Source: Berberis thunbergii (lineage: Eukaryota > Streptophyta > Magnoliopsida > Ranunculales > Berberidaceae). Taken from it: a stretch of DNA of 64,000 nucleotides. The notes beneath the pieces were generated by a model. That model was not told the DNA's origin. It made no database searches and was given only the letters and a program-made list of their open reading frames with translations. Positions 23,563 through 34,208 of the stretch are shown piece by piece; positions within the stretch are counted from its first letter, which is position 1; each line of letters begins with the position of its first letter. The DNA lies in NCBI GenBank assembly GCA_003290165.1, contig QNQO01006216.1, positions 1 through 64,000 of the forward strand, read 5' to 3'. The position numbers and the translations under genes were made by a program.

Positions 23563-24001
23563 TTACACATTACAAACATCTGAGTTTGGTGGAAAGGAAG
23601 GTGCTAGTGAAGATCTAACTGAGGATCTGCTCTGTGAGTCTGTCTTCTGGAGGAAACGCCAGATGTGCATCCAAAAGAGCAGTAGGATCAACCACTTGGT
23701 GGTAGAGAGAGTGGCTGGAATAATCTCCCAAAGGTGGTGGAAGAAGTTGCAGGCGCACCTCATGCTGGATTACCAACTCAAGATCAAGGAGGTACCCTCA
23801 ACCTCTTCTCCACAATATAAAATAAATCGGGAAGCCCTTGAAGAGCAACTGAAGCTCACTCAAACTAGATACCTCCCTCAAAGTGCAAATCCTATTGTGA
23901 CTCATCGTTGCAAAAGTCATGATATTCAGAGACCTCACCAACGGATGTTCTTTTTCAGCCTCTAGATAAGTCGGGGCAGAAGAACATTCAAAGAGCTTCA
24001 T
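23563..24001 (-). pseudogene. Short antisense ORF (aORF2) region of element A, two pieces
   Basis: The upstream piece (24001-23798) begins MKLFECSSAPTYLEAEKEH and contains SLNIMTFATMSH, resembling aORF2 of B. The downstream piece (23763-23563) contains LWEIIPATLSTTKWLILLLF, a predicted membrane segment followed by a polar tail. In element C a similar two-part arrangement is seen. Whether the pieces are exons of one gene cannot be decided from sequence alone. Confidence 0.4.
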
Positions 24002-24063
24002 TTTAGAGATAGGAAGTGAAACTCTGCAAATATAGAATAGAATATGATCATGTCAAACCAAGC

Positions 24064-24070
24064 TTATATA
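24064..24070 (-). promoter_or_regulatory. Putative TATA box of aORF2 in element A
   Basis: TATATAAG on the minus strand, about 62 bp before the ATG at 24001. The surrounding sequence is less like B and C than those are like each other. Confidence 0.35.
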
Positions 24071-24149
24071 AGCACAATATTTGTGGAAGACAATCACCCA
24101 ATAGTCACATCGACATTAAATGCTACACATAAAATGGAGTGTCTAACTC

Positions 24150-24209
24150 GGGGGGGGGGGGGGGGGAGTAATGGGCTTGCACGCATCCTCACTAACTAGG
24201 GGGAGTAAT
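24150..24209 (+). other. Duplicated polypurine tract of element A
   Basis: A long G homopolymer followed by agtaat (about 24151-24174) and, 25 bp later, a second tract agggggagtaat (24198-24209) that abuts the LTR start. Only the second is positioned to prime the present 3' LTR. Confidence 0.6.
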
Positions 24210-24323
24210 TGATGAGACATCAATAATCACCCAATCACAACCGTAAACATGGCATAGGTTAACCCTAATACGAAAAGGCCTTCGTGCAGTCTCAAGCAGG
24301 CCCAAGCTCAACCTAGTCACTGG
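24210..24323 (+). repeat. 3' LTR of element A, truncated
   Basis: Starts TGATGAGACATC and shares the aaggcct...agcaggcccragc block with the 5' LTR at 8385-8420. Similarity ends near 24323, so about 430 bp are deleted. Confidence 0.7.
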
Positions 24324-24772
24324 GATTGAAATAGGGTGAAATGTAATAGAAAACAGTACCAAGCACGATACAACAGGTCAGATTTCTAGCAAGAATGTAC
24401 GTCCACAACTAGCTAGCAATCTCGCTTACAAGTGTTTTCTGTCAAGTCAAGGGATCAGAATAGGGTGAAGTGTACTAGAAGACTAAAGTTGTGTAGTCTG
24501 AGTTCATAATTAGTGTAAAATAAAGCATGTGGCCTAAAAATAAAAAAGGACTCATTGAGATTCATTGTCATGTCTTAGTGTGAGCAATATTCCTTTTTTT
24601 TTTTTTTTTTTTTGATTGCTAAACTTGTTTCACCAACCTCGCTTGAATGAAATTTTGAGAACTAAATCTCTGCTACCAGGTTTTGAAAAGTAAACATGCA
24701 TTGCCTGAATTTAACAATTACTGTTTTGGGAAAATGCATTTGAAGATAATTTACAAGCATCCATCATTCAAA
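24324..24772. other. Intergenic, no gene seen
   Basis: AT-rich sequence downstream of the hydrolase gene. Contains a pair of similar phrases (agggtgaaatgta at 24334 and agggtgaagtgta at 24462) and a T17 run at about 24597-24613. It probably includes the 3' UTR of the neighbouring minus-strand gene. Confidence 0.5.
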
Positions 24773-27700
24773 TTACAATCTTTTGGCATGGCATTTTTGC
24801 CTAGCGGGAAGCCACATGTTTTCTAGATCCGTTGTAAATTGCTTTTCTCTACCGAATATGACAGTGCTATGATTGGCATTTGAGATGGTCTTGACCTCTG
24901 CATCGGGAACCTTCAGCTTCACATTGTAGATACATTCTAAGGGAACTACCTGATCCTTGTCACCTTGGATAACTTTGAGTGCTATCCCAGATATTTTTAT
25001 TGCTTCCAAATACTCATCCATATGTTTAGCACCTCCACATATCACATTATGCATAGAGTGCCAAGCAGAATGATGAGTATGCCTTGTCAAGTCTACTACC
25101 GCGAAGTGGAGATCCCTGCAACCAAGAAAAAGATCCATCAAGTTGGTTTATGTTGATGCTAGCTATACAATACAATTTAATTGTATCAATTGACTTGCCT
25201 TCTTCGAGTGATCAACTTCAGAATCCCTTCCCATATCTTGTGGTGTCTGCAAATGATGAAACAAACACTTCTACCCAAGTGTTCATACCATGACATAAAT
25301 GATGAACCAAAAAGTAATGGGGGCCACAATTTCCTCTCAGCCAGTCTATTAAGTGCATTTAAACTCGGTTTCTCCATTAATGCAGGGAAATAAGGCTGAA
25401 AGGGCATAACCATTTTACAAGTAATCAAATCAGCAGTGACCGATAAAACAAACGGTGTAAGATGGACAATCAACTTTGCTTGTGAAGCTAATCAGGATGG
25501 GAAACAAACATGTTATTGTATTATCAGCTACTTCTCCACATTGAATACAAAAATCAATAAACAATTGCAAAAAACATAACACAAACAAAATATGAAGGAA
25601 GTCGGATATATTAGAAAAGGTAGGGATTTCCACAAACAACCTGATTTTCAATTGGTCACGGTTCCTATATTGGCTCGAGCTAAATAGAGGCATTAGGCCT
25701 AAAAAAAATGAATTATGGACACATGTCTTTAAAAATGGTTGTAGATCACTCACCGGAGCAACGAGAGTGATTGATTTCACAGATGGCAGGTACTTTGCAG
25801 CCATTGCCAATGCAACAATACAACCCATGGAGTGGGCAACTAAGTGGAAAGAATCCAAATGGAATGGAGCAATAACAGATTTTCAATCATTTCTACATGA
25901 TCTTTCAATGTGTATAACGAATCCCAAGGCTTGGGGCTCTTACCAAAGCCAAAAAGGTCAACAGCAAAAAACCTGCAATTCTGCTTTCCAGTTTCTGAGA
26001 GATTGGGGAAAACTGACTCTGTCCAAAAGGAAGAGGAAGAGAGAAACCCATGTAAGAGTATTACATTTTCAGCTGATTTCCCATTGCAGACCATACTCTT
26101 GGCTGTCAAACATTCAATGAAACCTTATAAACAACTACCTTTTGAAAACACACTACTCTGGTGGTTTGATATCACATAATTTATAAAGATCACAACAGCA
26201 TGGCCATTTGTTCAACATGGATTCCTACTGACTATTTCATCATAGAGCATTGCTGTTTTTGTAATGGGCATTAATGAAAAGAACAACATAAATTTTATTA
26301 CTCAGGTAAATCAGCACACTGTTGAAAATACATCCAAGTTAGAGTGAAAAGAACTTGTCTACAGATGTTCGTTCATGTGTGAGGCATATACTGGGGATAG
26401 AGATATGTAGATGGAATGTATACAATGTCCCCTATTCCTGAATGAGTTTGCCAGGTATTTGGCCTATCTATTAAACTATCACGTCATACAAAAGTTTAGT
26501 TCTTGGTATTATTGATACTAAAGTTCATTCCTATTAACTCCGTGACTTCCCTTTGTTTTATGATAGTTCCACTCTGTCTACTTTCAGATTGCGTGGGAAT
26601 TTAACAATCTGTGTATGTCAAAGGGATCACTGAAAATCAACCATAAGGTCAAACACCCATGAACACCTCTCCTCATTTTCTAGTGCCAAAGATTTGAACC
26701 TCTACTGCTTGGAGTTTGTTTGTTCAGTGAAACAATGTAACAGTTTAACAGTCAAAACTACCCCGTTACTCTCCAAAAGGTCAAGCTTTTTTTACGACCT
26801 CCTCTAACTGCTCAAGTCTTTGGAGTAAATGTTAGTATTACATTATCAAAAATATTGGTATTTCTCTTTTGGGGGTTGAGCGATGGCCCTAATGAATGGG
26901 AATCAGGTGTCATATTCTAAGCGTGTTCCATGTTTTGTGGGTAGTAGTTGTTCAGGCTTGACATTCTTGTATGTGGTTGGGGATTGGCTTCCTCAATGTC
27001 AATCTCTCTTTGAGTATTCTATTACCTTCCCAGTGTTTCTTGTTTTTCATTTGGTTTCTCTTTTGTGGACCTTCAATTCGTTCTTCAGTGGGACTTGAGA
27101 TGAATATTTAACATTGATTTACAAAATTGGAATTCAATAAAAACATAACCCCAAGCATCATTGTTCAACCTGATGATCTCCCCACAGATGCCTTACTATT
27201 GCTTTACCCAACCTTTCCTCCTAAACTCTTCTTGGGCTCGACTATATTGAGTGCAAGCCTAGATATTCTAACAACTAGACTTGAGGGTCTTCAACTTTCA
27301 CTGTACTAAATGAGTTTTAACAAATGATAATAACATATGTTTTGAAACAAAAATGGCAAGCACAATTATGTAAATAAACAGAACAGGATGACCCAAGAAA
27401 ATAAAGGATAAATAAAAACTGAAAAAAGGGTTGGATATAATAAATAGTGTAGGGTAGCAGACCTTGAGATGGTTCCAGGATAACAACATGAAGCTTCTGG
27501 TCACCATTTAGCTGCCATGAAGAACAAGACTGGCAGCTACAATCAGACCACCTACCCTTCCTTTCCTTCAGAATTAAACCATCCTTTGAATCATCCTCTC
27601 CTCCTCTATTTCTACCAAAGTTAAGAAGACCCAAATCCCTGAAAATGTTCTTTCTTTGGTACAATGTCTCTGAAACTTGAGCATCCACTGAAGAGTCCCT

Positions 27701-27898
27701 CCCATCATCCAGATGTGGGTCACAGTAACATGGGCTGTGGCTGTTGTTGCCTTCAAGCAATGCATCTAAAACTCTGTAAAATACACAAAACACAATTTCC
27801 AACAAATCTAAGAATGCGAATACAACCAAACTGATAGATGAATTGAGAAATTCTGCTGCCTTACCCGGCCATTTAGAAATGGCCGGAATTTGGAGCAT
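24773..27898 (-). pseudogene. BODYGUARD-like alpha/beta hydrolase (probable lysophospholipase type), four exons, one frameshift
   Basis: Exons: 27898-27463, 26102-25754, 25395-25199, 25115-24773 (stop). Spliced length is about 441 codons against ~470 for Arabidopsis BODYGUARD. The N-terminus has a membrane anchor (ISLVVFAFLDLLEIVFCVFY), then a conserved WSDCSCQSCSSW motif. The hydrolase fold shows LLHGFLSSSSFW (oxyanion region), nucleophile elbow AHSMG, acid loop GDKDQVVP and histidine in NANHSTVIFG. BODYGUARD proteins act outside epidermal cells in cuticle formation (family knowledge). Intron 1 (1360 bp) and intron 2 (358 bp) are GT-AG; intron 3 (83 bp) is GC-AG with donor AG|GCAAGT. In exon 2 the frame shifts by one base at a T4 run (25880-25883) between EMIE and KSVIAPF, the only lesion seen. 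It may be a recent pseudogene, or a sequencing or assembly error in a working gene. Confidence 0.88.
26103..27462 (-). other. Intron 1 of the BODYGUARD-like gene
   Basis: Donor GTCTGC after CTCAAG, acceptor TTTGACAG. 1360 bp, AT-rich; no nested element or conserved ORF was recognised within it. Confidence 0.75.
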
Positions 27899-28264
27899 TT
27901 TTTTTTATCTTTTTTTCCTAAATTTGTGTTTGTGGCTGTGTTTCGATTTTTTAATGAAAATCTAATTTTTTTACCTTTGTTTGATTGGTCCTTGTTTGTT
28001 GTTGCTGTGACCGTACGAGAGAAGTAGCCATACCTACACGTCGACTGGTTGCCATTGGGATGTTCTGGATACACTATATCGGATGTTCTGGATTCGCTAT
28101 ATCGCATATCTGTATTTGTCAAGCCACCGACTCCACACTAAACTTGTATTTTGTTAGCTCGACTCCACACCTCACAACACCGTATCATCTGTATTTTTTT
28201 TCTTCTATTAATCCACCTTACTCAAAAAATTGTTTTAAAAAAATAATAATATAAAAATAAGATA
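27899..28264 (-). promoter_or_regulatory. Upstream region of the BODYGUARD-like gene
   Basis: A/T-tract-rich sequence between the start codon and a tandem repeat array. I found no convincing TATA box. The promoter is therefore at most ~370 bp of single-copy sequence before repeats begin. Confidence 0.35.
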
Positions 28265-29010
28265 ATTTTTTACCAATTTAAACTCTCAATAACTTTTTAC
28301 CAATTTAAACTCTCAATTGATACATATTCTCAAGCTCATCAAAACATGACAATTGTAGTGATTTGAGTTATCTAATAAACACAACTTTAATCCCTTAAAA
28401 ATGTTTTGAAATGAGCAAATTATGTTCATTTTACTAAAGTCGCGCAAATTTTGCAATGAAAATGGGATAGTGTCACTAACTTTCGCCCAACTTATATACT
28501 CAATTGAGACCGATTCTCAACCTCGTCAAAACATAAAATTTTAGTACCAAGAGTTACTTAATAAACACAATTTGAATCACTTAAAATATTTTAAAATAAA
28601 CAAGTTATGGTTATTTTACTAAAGTCGCGCAAATCTGTCTCGCAATGAAAATGAGATATTGTTCCTGACTTTCGGCCAACTTATATGCTCAATCGAGACC
28701 TATTTTCAACCTCATCAAACATGAAAATTGTATTAATATGATTTATCTAATAAAATAATTTGAATCACTTGAAAATGTTTTTAAATGAGCAAGTTAGGGT
28801 CATTTTACTAAAGTCGCGCAAATCTGTCTCGCAATGAAAATGAGGTAGTGTCCCCAACTTTCAGCCAACTTATGTCCTCGATCGAGATCGATTCTCAAAC
28901 TGATCATAGCACAAAAATTGTATTACTCTGAGTTATCTAATAAAAACAATTTGATCACTTGAAAATGTTTTAAAATGATAAAGTTATGGCCATTTTACTA
29001 AAATCCGCAA
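28265..29010 (+). repeat. Tandem repeat, four units of ~185-190 bp
   Basis: The core aaagtcgcgcaaatctgtc recurs at 28436, 28621, 28810 and (altered) 29000. Each unit also has caattgaga/tcgagac, ttatctaataaa and gcaatgaaaatg. Units are visibly diverged. The unit is close to nucleosomal length. Confidence 0.85.
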
Positions 29011-29024
29011 ATCTGTCCGAAAAT

Positions 29025-29262
29025 TTTTGCTGAAAATTTTCTTGTTCGCCCAGAACAATGCGAGTTTTTGCAAAAACCTCGCATCGTTCCAAGCGAGATT
29101 TTTAATAAAGCTCGTTTGGACCCAGGCAAAGTTTTTGCAAAACCTCGCATTGTTTAGGGCAAACAGGAAATTTTTCAGCAAATTCTTTTACTGTTCGCCC
29201 ATATCAATGCGAGGTTTTGCAAAAAATCCCGCATTGTCTCAGGCGAACAATATATATATATA
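29025..29262. repeat. Cluster of inverted repeats ending in a TA run
   Basis: The motif gcgaggttttgcaaaa and its complement alternate, so the two strands read as similar short peptides. Near-palindromes include tgcgagtttttgcaaaaacc with cgcat, and a longer one bounded by tgttcgccc (29193) and ggcgaaca (29243). An AT dinucleotide run at about 29250-29263 follows. Could be a foldback element or its remnant. Confidence 0.65.
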
Positions 29263-29263
29263 T

Positions 29264-29621
29264 ATTTTGTGATTTCTGAAATGTTTTCTAAAGTTTACTT
29301 TGCTTTTGCGATTGAAAATTTTTCTAAAGTTTCCATGAGATTACTTCATTTTTCTAAAAATTTCGCATTATCACATTAAATGATATTTTTGAAAGCTTGT
29401 TAACAAATGAAACAATCAATAGTGAAGAGAACAAACAACTTCTACAACAGAAGAAGTTAACAAAATGTTAACAAATTTGCTGAAGTTAACAAAATGTTAA
29501 CTTTTTGAATTTTTTTGCAAAAAATGGATAACTTGAAAGCTTATTTCAGAAATGTTGGAGTCAAAATCTGAGACGAAGTGAAAAATGAATCCGAAAGGAA
29601 AATGCAAAACGCCGGGGGAAG
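29264..29621. other. AT-rich sequence, no gene seen
   Basis: Contains a short direct repeat around gaagttaacaaaatgttaac (29452-29500). Nothing else recognised. Confidence 0.4.
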
Positions 29622-31404
29622 GGGGGAATGTTGCTTGCGTTTTGCAAGAGGGAAGATTTCAATGGGGAGACCACTACATTCGATTTTGAAATGGGGAAGA
29701 GAAAAATGTTGTTTGCTTGTTTATATAGGTGGTGTGGGAAAGCAGTGGGAGAGTTTAATGGTGTGAGACAATCCTTTTGATGATGTGGAATAGTCGTTGA
29801 CTATCGTGAAGTCCATATTGTTTTTCTATTGTCACCTATCTCCATGCAACATTAATGGTTAAAATTTGGGTGATTTTCTAGTTCCTAGTAGCAATGTTCA
29901 TTCATGTTGTAAACAAAATTAGCAAATTGAGGTGATAAAACAATCCTGGACTCTGTTTTTTTGTGTGCAGTGGGATGCTCACGACGTTTGTTCTTGATAA
30001 GGGGAAGCTATGTTTATGGTTTCCAAACCTTATACTAAGGGAAAGAAAGAAGTTTTAGGTGAAGAGTTTTTACGTTTTACAAAAGTCTTCATAAGCCATA
30101 GCTAAAATAGTTGGGTGAGAGCTTTCGTTTACTTCTTTGGGGCAACATCAAATACGCGTGGCTCATTGCTACTTACACTAAGAAAAGAAATCACTCATTT
30201 TGCTTTGAAAAATGATCGTTTCGATTTTTGTAAGTTATATTCGCATCTTGGATTGTTATTTCATACCGGATGAGGGTTGTACTTGTTTTGTGACAGAGAT
30301 GACGGGCATTAAAGGGGAGACTTATGGTGTTAGGTCGGAGGAATATTCTCATCTATGGGAAGGGGTGAAGCAAATATATTGAAAAGAATGGATAATTTAG
30401 CAAGAACTCGAAGGACGAAGAAAAAATGTTGATGGATACTCAAACTAAGTTGAAGAAACAAACGGGAGAAACAACTGGAGAACCAAGCCAAGAGACTGAA
30501 AAAAGAAATGGATGATCTAACAAGAACACTACACCATATTGGCATTTTTGTAACACCCTCTAAAACAGTATCATTTTTAAAGTGTAACAATTCACCTAAC
30601 AACTTTACACATTTTCACAAATAAAATGATACAATAATAGTATCATCATGAAGAGTATCATTATAAAAGTGATACTATTCATGGTGATCCAACTTATTGT
30701 ATCATTTTTTTTGTGTTACTGTTTTTCATTTTTTGACTAAATTTAGTTTTGATTTGAAATTGTTTGGTGAATTGTAACATCTAAAAAATGATACTGTTTT
30801 GAGAGATGTTACAAAAGTGCCAATTTGGTGTAGTGGAAGTTCAAGGTTTGGGTCTTATGTTTGTACCAATTTTGAGTTTGGATCTCAAGTTTGTCCATGT
30901 TTGAGTTTGGATCTAAAGACCACATTGATGTCAAGTCTCCGTCCAATAATTAAGTGAATTATTATTTTTTTGAAATAATGTTGACTTTGGTATAGATAAA
31001 TTTAGACTTTAGGTCCTACAATTTATTCTAACTTTGCATTTAGGTCATATATTTGTAACAGAGAGTTTACGATCAATGAGGTTGGTGTGGTCTTGGTACA
31101 TAGACTCAAAGCTGGACAAATTTGAGACCTAAACTCAAAGCTAGTACAAATTATAAAACCCAAACACAAATTAACCGGAAAAAAAGTGTTTATGAATACT
31201 TAAACGAAACTAAAGAAACAAATAAGGAGAAACGTGTTTTTTTTAAAGATTGAGTTTGGTGTTGAGCTGAAAATTTTTATGATGACTTTATTAATGTACA
31301 TAAATAAATAATACAGGTATTGGATGAACGACTTAGTTATGTGCGAAGTATGAGTTGCCCATTGAAAAATAAATAAATAAAATAATAATAATAATAATAA
31401 TAAT
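29622..31404 (+). other. Unidentified sequence upstream of the LTR, copy 1
   Basis: The sequence is open only in short frames, such as 29578-29766. One translation has SLGQHQIRVAHCYLH and KGETYGVRSEEYSHLWEG, which hints at a decayed transposon or plant gene, but I do not recognise it. The copy at 32922-34208 is equally degenerate. Confidence 0.4.
30527..30835. mobile_element. 309-bp CACTA-type MITE with 3-bp target duplication
   Basis: Ends CACTACACCA and TGGTGTAGTG, with terminal inverted repeats of about 50 bp (both continue as ttggcaytttttgtaaca-like then cagtatcattttt). Flanked by gaa on both sides (30524-30526, 30836-30838). The duplicate copy has the empty site aacaagaagttcaagg at 33575-33590. 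Confidence 0.93.
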
Positions 31405-32077
31405 TGATGAATGAAACGTCATCTCTTCTACATCGTACACATGCCATGATGATATCAAGGATTGACAGGCTCAAGTGTTGGCCCAACATTGATCCGGCCA
31501 AAACGGTTTCAAGCCCGCACAATGCAGTTCATCAGACGTACCGAGATTACTACAGCCTGCTAAATCCACATGTCTCACAGCCATCCCCAATACCAATAAG
31601 ACTTATTAAGGCAAGTATCTCGGGGATTAGCTTCGGATAGGCACGCCAGCAACACCTTGTTTTCAACTAGAAAGCAAATACCAGATAATACATTATACAT
31701 GAAAACTTCCACTTATGGACAACACTCCAATTGGAAACTATCTCCTGCATATCTAGGAGCACAAGTCTAACAGAAAAATTTCCCTTCATAGCACAACTCC
31801 TAATTAGAGAAGGATCTCCAAGAGGATATCATTCCCTAAACTACACCACCAATGGCCTGGTCGAACCAGAACTCCAACAATATAAATAAAACATAGGTTG
31901 GTAAACAAAGGTACGCTATAAATTTCTTGTTTACAACATTAAGCCTTCCTCGGATCCTTGTCTAAATTTAGCATCAAAGTAACATCAGGCACCACAACGA
32001 TGGTCTGTGGCTCATGTGCGTTCCTTGTGCAGGTCAACAGGTCAAGGCCAAGCAGAGAGCGAAAATTGACTACATCA
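31405..32077 (+). repeat. LTR of element C type, duplicated copy
   Basis: 673 bp, TGATG...ACATCA, preceded by an AAT run and followed by a PBS. It matches 34209-34887 and 52174-52850 closely. Confidence 0.85.
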
Positions 32078-32921
32078 GTTTGGCACCATCCGTAGGGAAC
32101 GACAGAGTTCCTAGCAAAACACTAACATCGTCTCTCTTCAAAGTTCATGAAGATGGTGACCACCAAATCCCACAACAATGGGGAACATAGGGACACATCA
32201 AATGCTAAAACTAGCGCTATAGTGCCACTTTCAGCGATGCCGACAACACAAAGGCAACAGGCTCACAACCAGCAACAGCAACGACGGACCCCATGATGGA
32301 TTTGTTAGCATCACAAATACAGCAGATCGCTAAAGCAGTAGGGATTCTCATTTAGTAGAACCCTCTACCCACCGATGGAGATCAAGAGCAGCACAGACCT
32401 CAATATCCAGATGGCAACAGAGAACATGAACAGGAGAGTCAAGCCCTTGCTAGTTCTCACTAGACTAGAGGTGGCGACACGGTCAACGCAAATCCAAATC
32501 ATAGGGTAGACAGATTCACCCCGCAGAACCCCTCTGTCGAGGGGCTCATGACCCAGACGTGTTGTACCGCTTCTATGTTCCCCCGTTCGTGGACCACATC
32601 ATGAAACAAGGTTTTGCCAAAGAAGTTCAGGCCTCTAAAGCTTGAGTTTTATGATGGGACCGGTGACCTGTTCGATCACTTGCATCATTATCAACATGTA
32701 ATGGCACTCAAAGAAGGTTGCGAGTCGGTGATGTGCAAGGCGTTCCCTATCAGCCCAAAGAAGTCAGTGTTGACGTGGTTTCATAGCCTCCCGCCAAAGT
32801 CAATCAACTCATTCAAGACACTGGCCAAAGAATTCCTGACACATTTGGAAGCCAGCGGATCAGGAAAGGCGTGCACTATATACTTTCCCTGAGGCAGAAG
32901 TCAAACGAATACGCTAAGGGA
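32078..32921 (+). pseudogene. PBS and gag 5' part of element C type, duplicated copy
   Basis: Begins with a Tat-like PBS (tttggcaccatccgtaggga). Gag starts at ATG 32147 (MKMVTTKSHNNGE). The core 32614-32892 reads KFRPLKLEFYDGTGDLFDHL and MALKEGCESVMCKAFPISPK. It ends at the duplication breakpoint just after RQKSNEYAK. It has a premature stop near 32298 and frame changes. Confidence 0.8.
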
Positions 32922-34108
32922 ATGTTGTTTGCGTTTTGCGTTTTACAGGAGGGAAGATTTGAATGTGGGGGACCACTGCATTTCGATTTCGACGTGCACT
33001 ATATACTATGTTTTTTCGTGTGTAGTGGGATGCTCACGACGTCAGCTCTTGATAAGGGGAAGCTATGTTTGTGGTTTCCAAACCTTATACAAAGGGAAAG
33101 AAAGAAGTTTTAGGTGAAGATTTTTTACGTTTTACAAAAGTATTCATAAGCCATAGCTAAAATAGTTGGGTAAGAGCTTTCATTTACTTCTTTGGGGCAA
33201 CATCGAATACACGTGGCTCATTGCTACTTACACTATGAAAAAGAATCACTCATTTTGTTTTTGAAAAATGATTGTTTCAATTTTTGTAAATTATATTCGC
33301 ATTTCTGATAGTTATTTCATACCGTATGAGGGTTTTAGTTATTTTGTGACAAAGATGATGGACATTAAAGGGGAGACTTACGGTGTTCGGATAGAGGAAT
33401 ATTCTCATCTTGGGAAGGGGTGAAGCAAAGATATTGAAGAAAATGGATGATTTAGCAAGAAGTCGAAGGACGAAGAAAAAAATGTTGATGGGTAGTCAAA
33501 CTAAGTTGAAGAAACAAACAGGAGAAACAATTGGATAACCAAGCCAAGAGACTGAAAAAAGAAATGGATGATCTAACAAGAAGTTCAAGGTTTGGGTCTT
33601 ATGATTGTGCCAATTTTGAGTTTGGATCTCAAGTTTGTCCATATTTGAGTCTGGATCTAAAGACCACATTGATGTTAAGTCTCCGTCCAGTAATTAAGTG
33701 AATTATTTTTTAGTTGAAATAATGTCGACTTTGGTCTAGATAAATTTAGACTTTAGGTCCTACAGTTTATATTAACTTTGCATTTACGTCCTATATTTGT
33801 AATGGAGAGTTTACGATCAACAAGGTCGACGTGGTCTTGGGACATAGGATCGAAGCTAGACAAATTTGAGACACAAACTCAAAACTAGTACAAATTATAG
33901 GACCTGAACACAAATTAACAGGAAAAAAGTGTTTATGAATACTTAAACTAAACTAAAGAAAGAAATAAGGAGAAACGTGTTTTTTTAAAGATTGAGTTTG
34001 GTGTTGAGCTGAAAGGTTTTATGATGACTTTATTAATGTACATAAACAAATAATACAGGTATTGGATGAACGACTTAGTTATGTGCGAAGCATGAGTTGT
34101 CCATTGAA

Positions 34109-34115
34109 GAAGAAC

Positions 34116-34208
<93 letters not shown>
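34109..34208 (+). repeat. AAT microsatellite
   Basis: About 33 uninterrupted AAT units, giving a meaningless poly-Leu frame on the minus strand. The equivalent tract in copy 1 (31378-31404) is much shorter. Another AAT tract lies at the far side of element C (52874-52894). Confidence 0.95.

Larger units (their letters stand above)
8337..24323 (+). mobile_element. Element A: Tat-lineage Ty3/gypsy retrotransposon with full pol, disrupted
   Basis: Order on the plus strand: 5' LTR, PBS (tttggcatcgtctgtgggaa), gag, PR, RT, RNase H, INT, tandem-repeat region, short antisense ORF, polypurine tract, 3' LTR start. It contains an 8.3-kb nested element (B) inside RT. Both LTRs are partial: the first ~20 bases of the 5' LTR and all but ~114 bases of the 3' LTR are missing. 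The two LTRs share the block around acatgtcaaccctaatatgg / cataggttaaccctaatacg. Numerous stops and frameshifts show it is old. Confidence 0.85.
29622..32921 (+). repeat. Copy 1 of a tandem duplication (unknown sequence + LTR + gag)
   Basis: Matches 32922-35399 (and its continuation at 44794) through gggaatgttgyttgcgtttt, the gctcacgacgt/gataaggggaagctatgtt block, the aagaaatggatgatctaaca block, an AAT tract, an LTR, a PBS and gag. Copy 1 is longer by a 309-bp MITE and about 300 bp near 29690-29970 missing from copy 2. The breakpoint lies where gag (gctaagggaat) meets the unit start (ggggggaat), sharing gggaat. Confidence 0.8.

Noticed and set aside
25767..26179. Plus-strand ORFs at 25767-26120 and 25910-26179
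   Set aside because: These are shadows of exon 2 of the minus-strand hydrolase.
27127..27309. 60-codon plus-strand ORF within intron 1 of the hydrolase gene
   Set aside because: Short, no motif, and located in an intron; chance frame.
28265..29010. Possible CRISPR-like array
   Set aside because: The units repeat over their whole length, with no short repeat and unique spacer pattern, and the DNA is plant nuclear.
28984..29272. Two overlapping ORFs on opposite strands with similar proteins (FLFAQNNASFCKN and FLFALNNARFCKN)
   Set aside because: The similarity is caused by inverted repeats in the DNA, not by two related genes.
31405..32077. Solo LTR or separate nested element
   Set aside because: It is followed by a PBS and gag and preceded by the same flank as 34209, so a tandem duplication explains it better.
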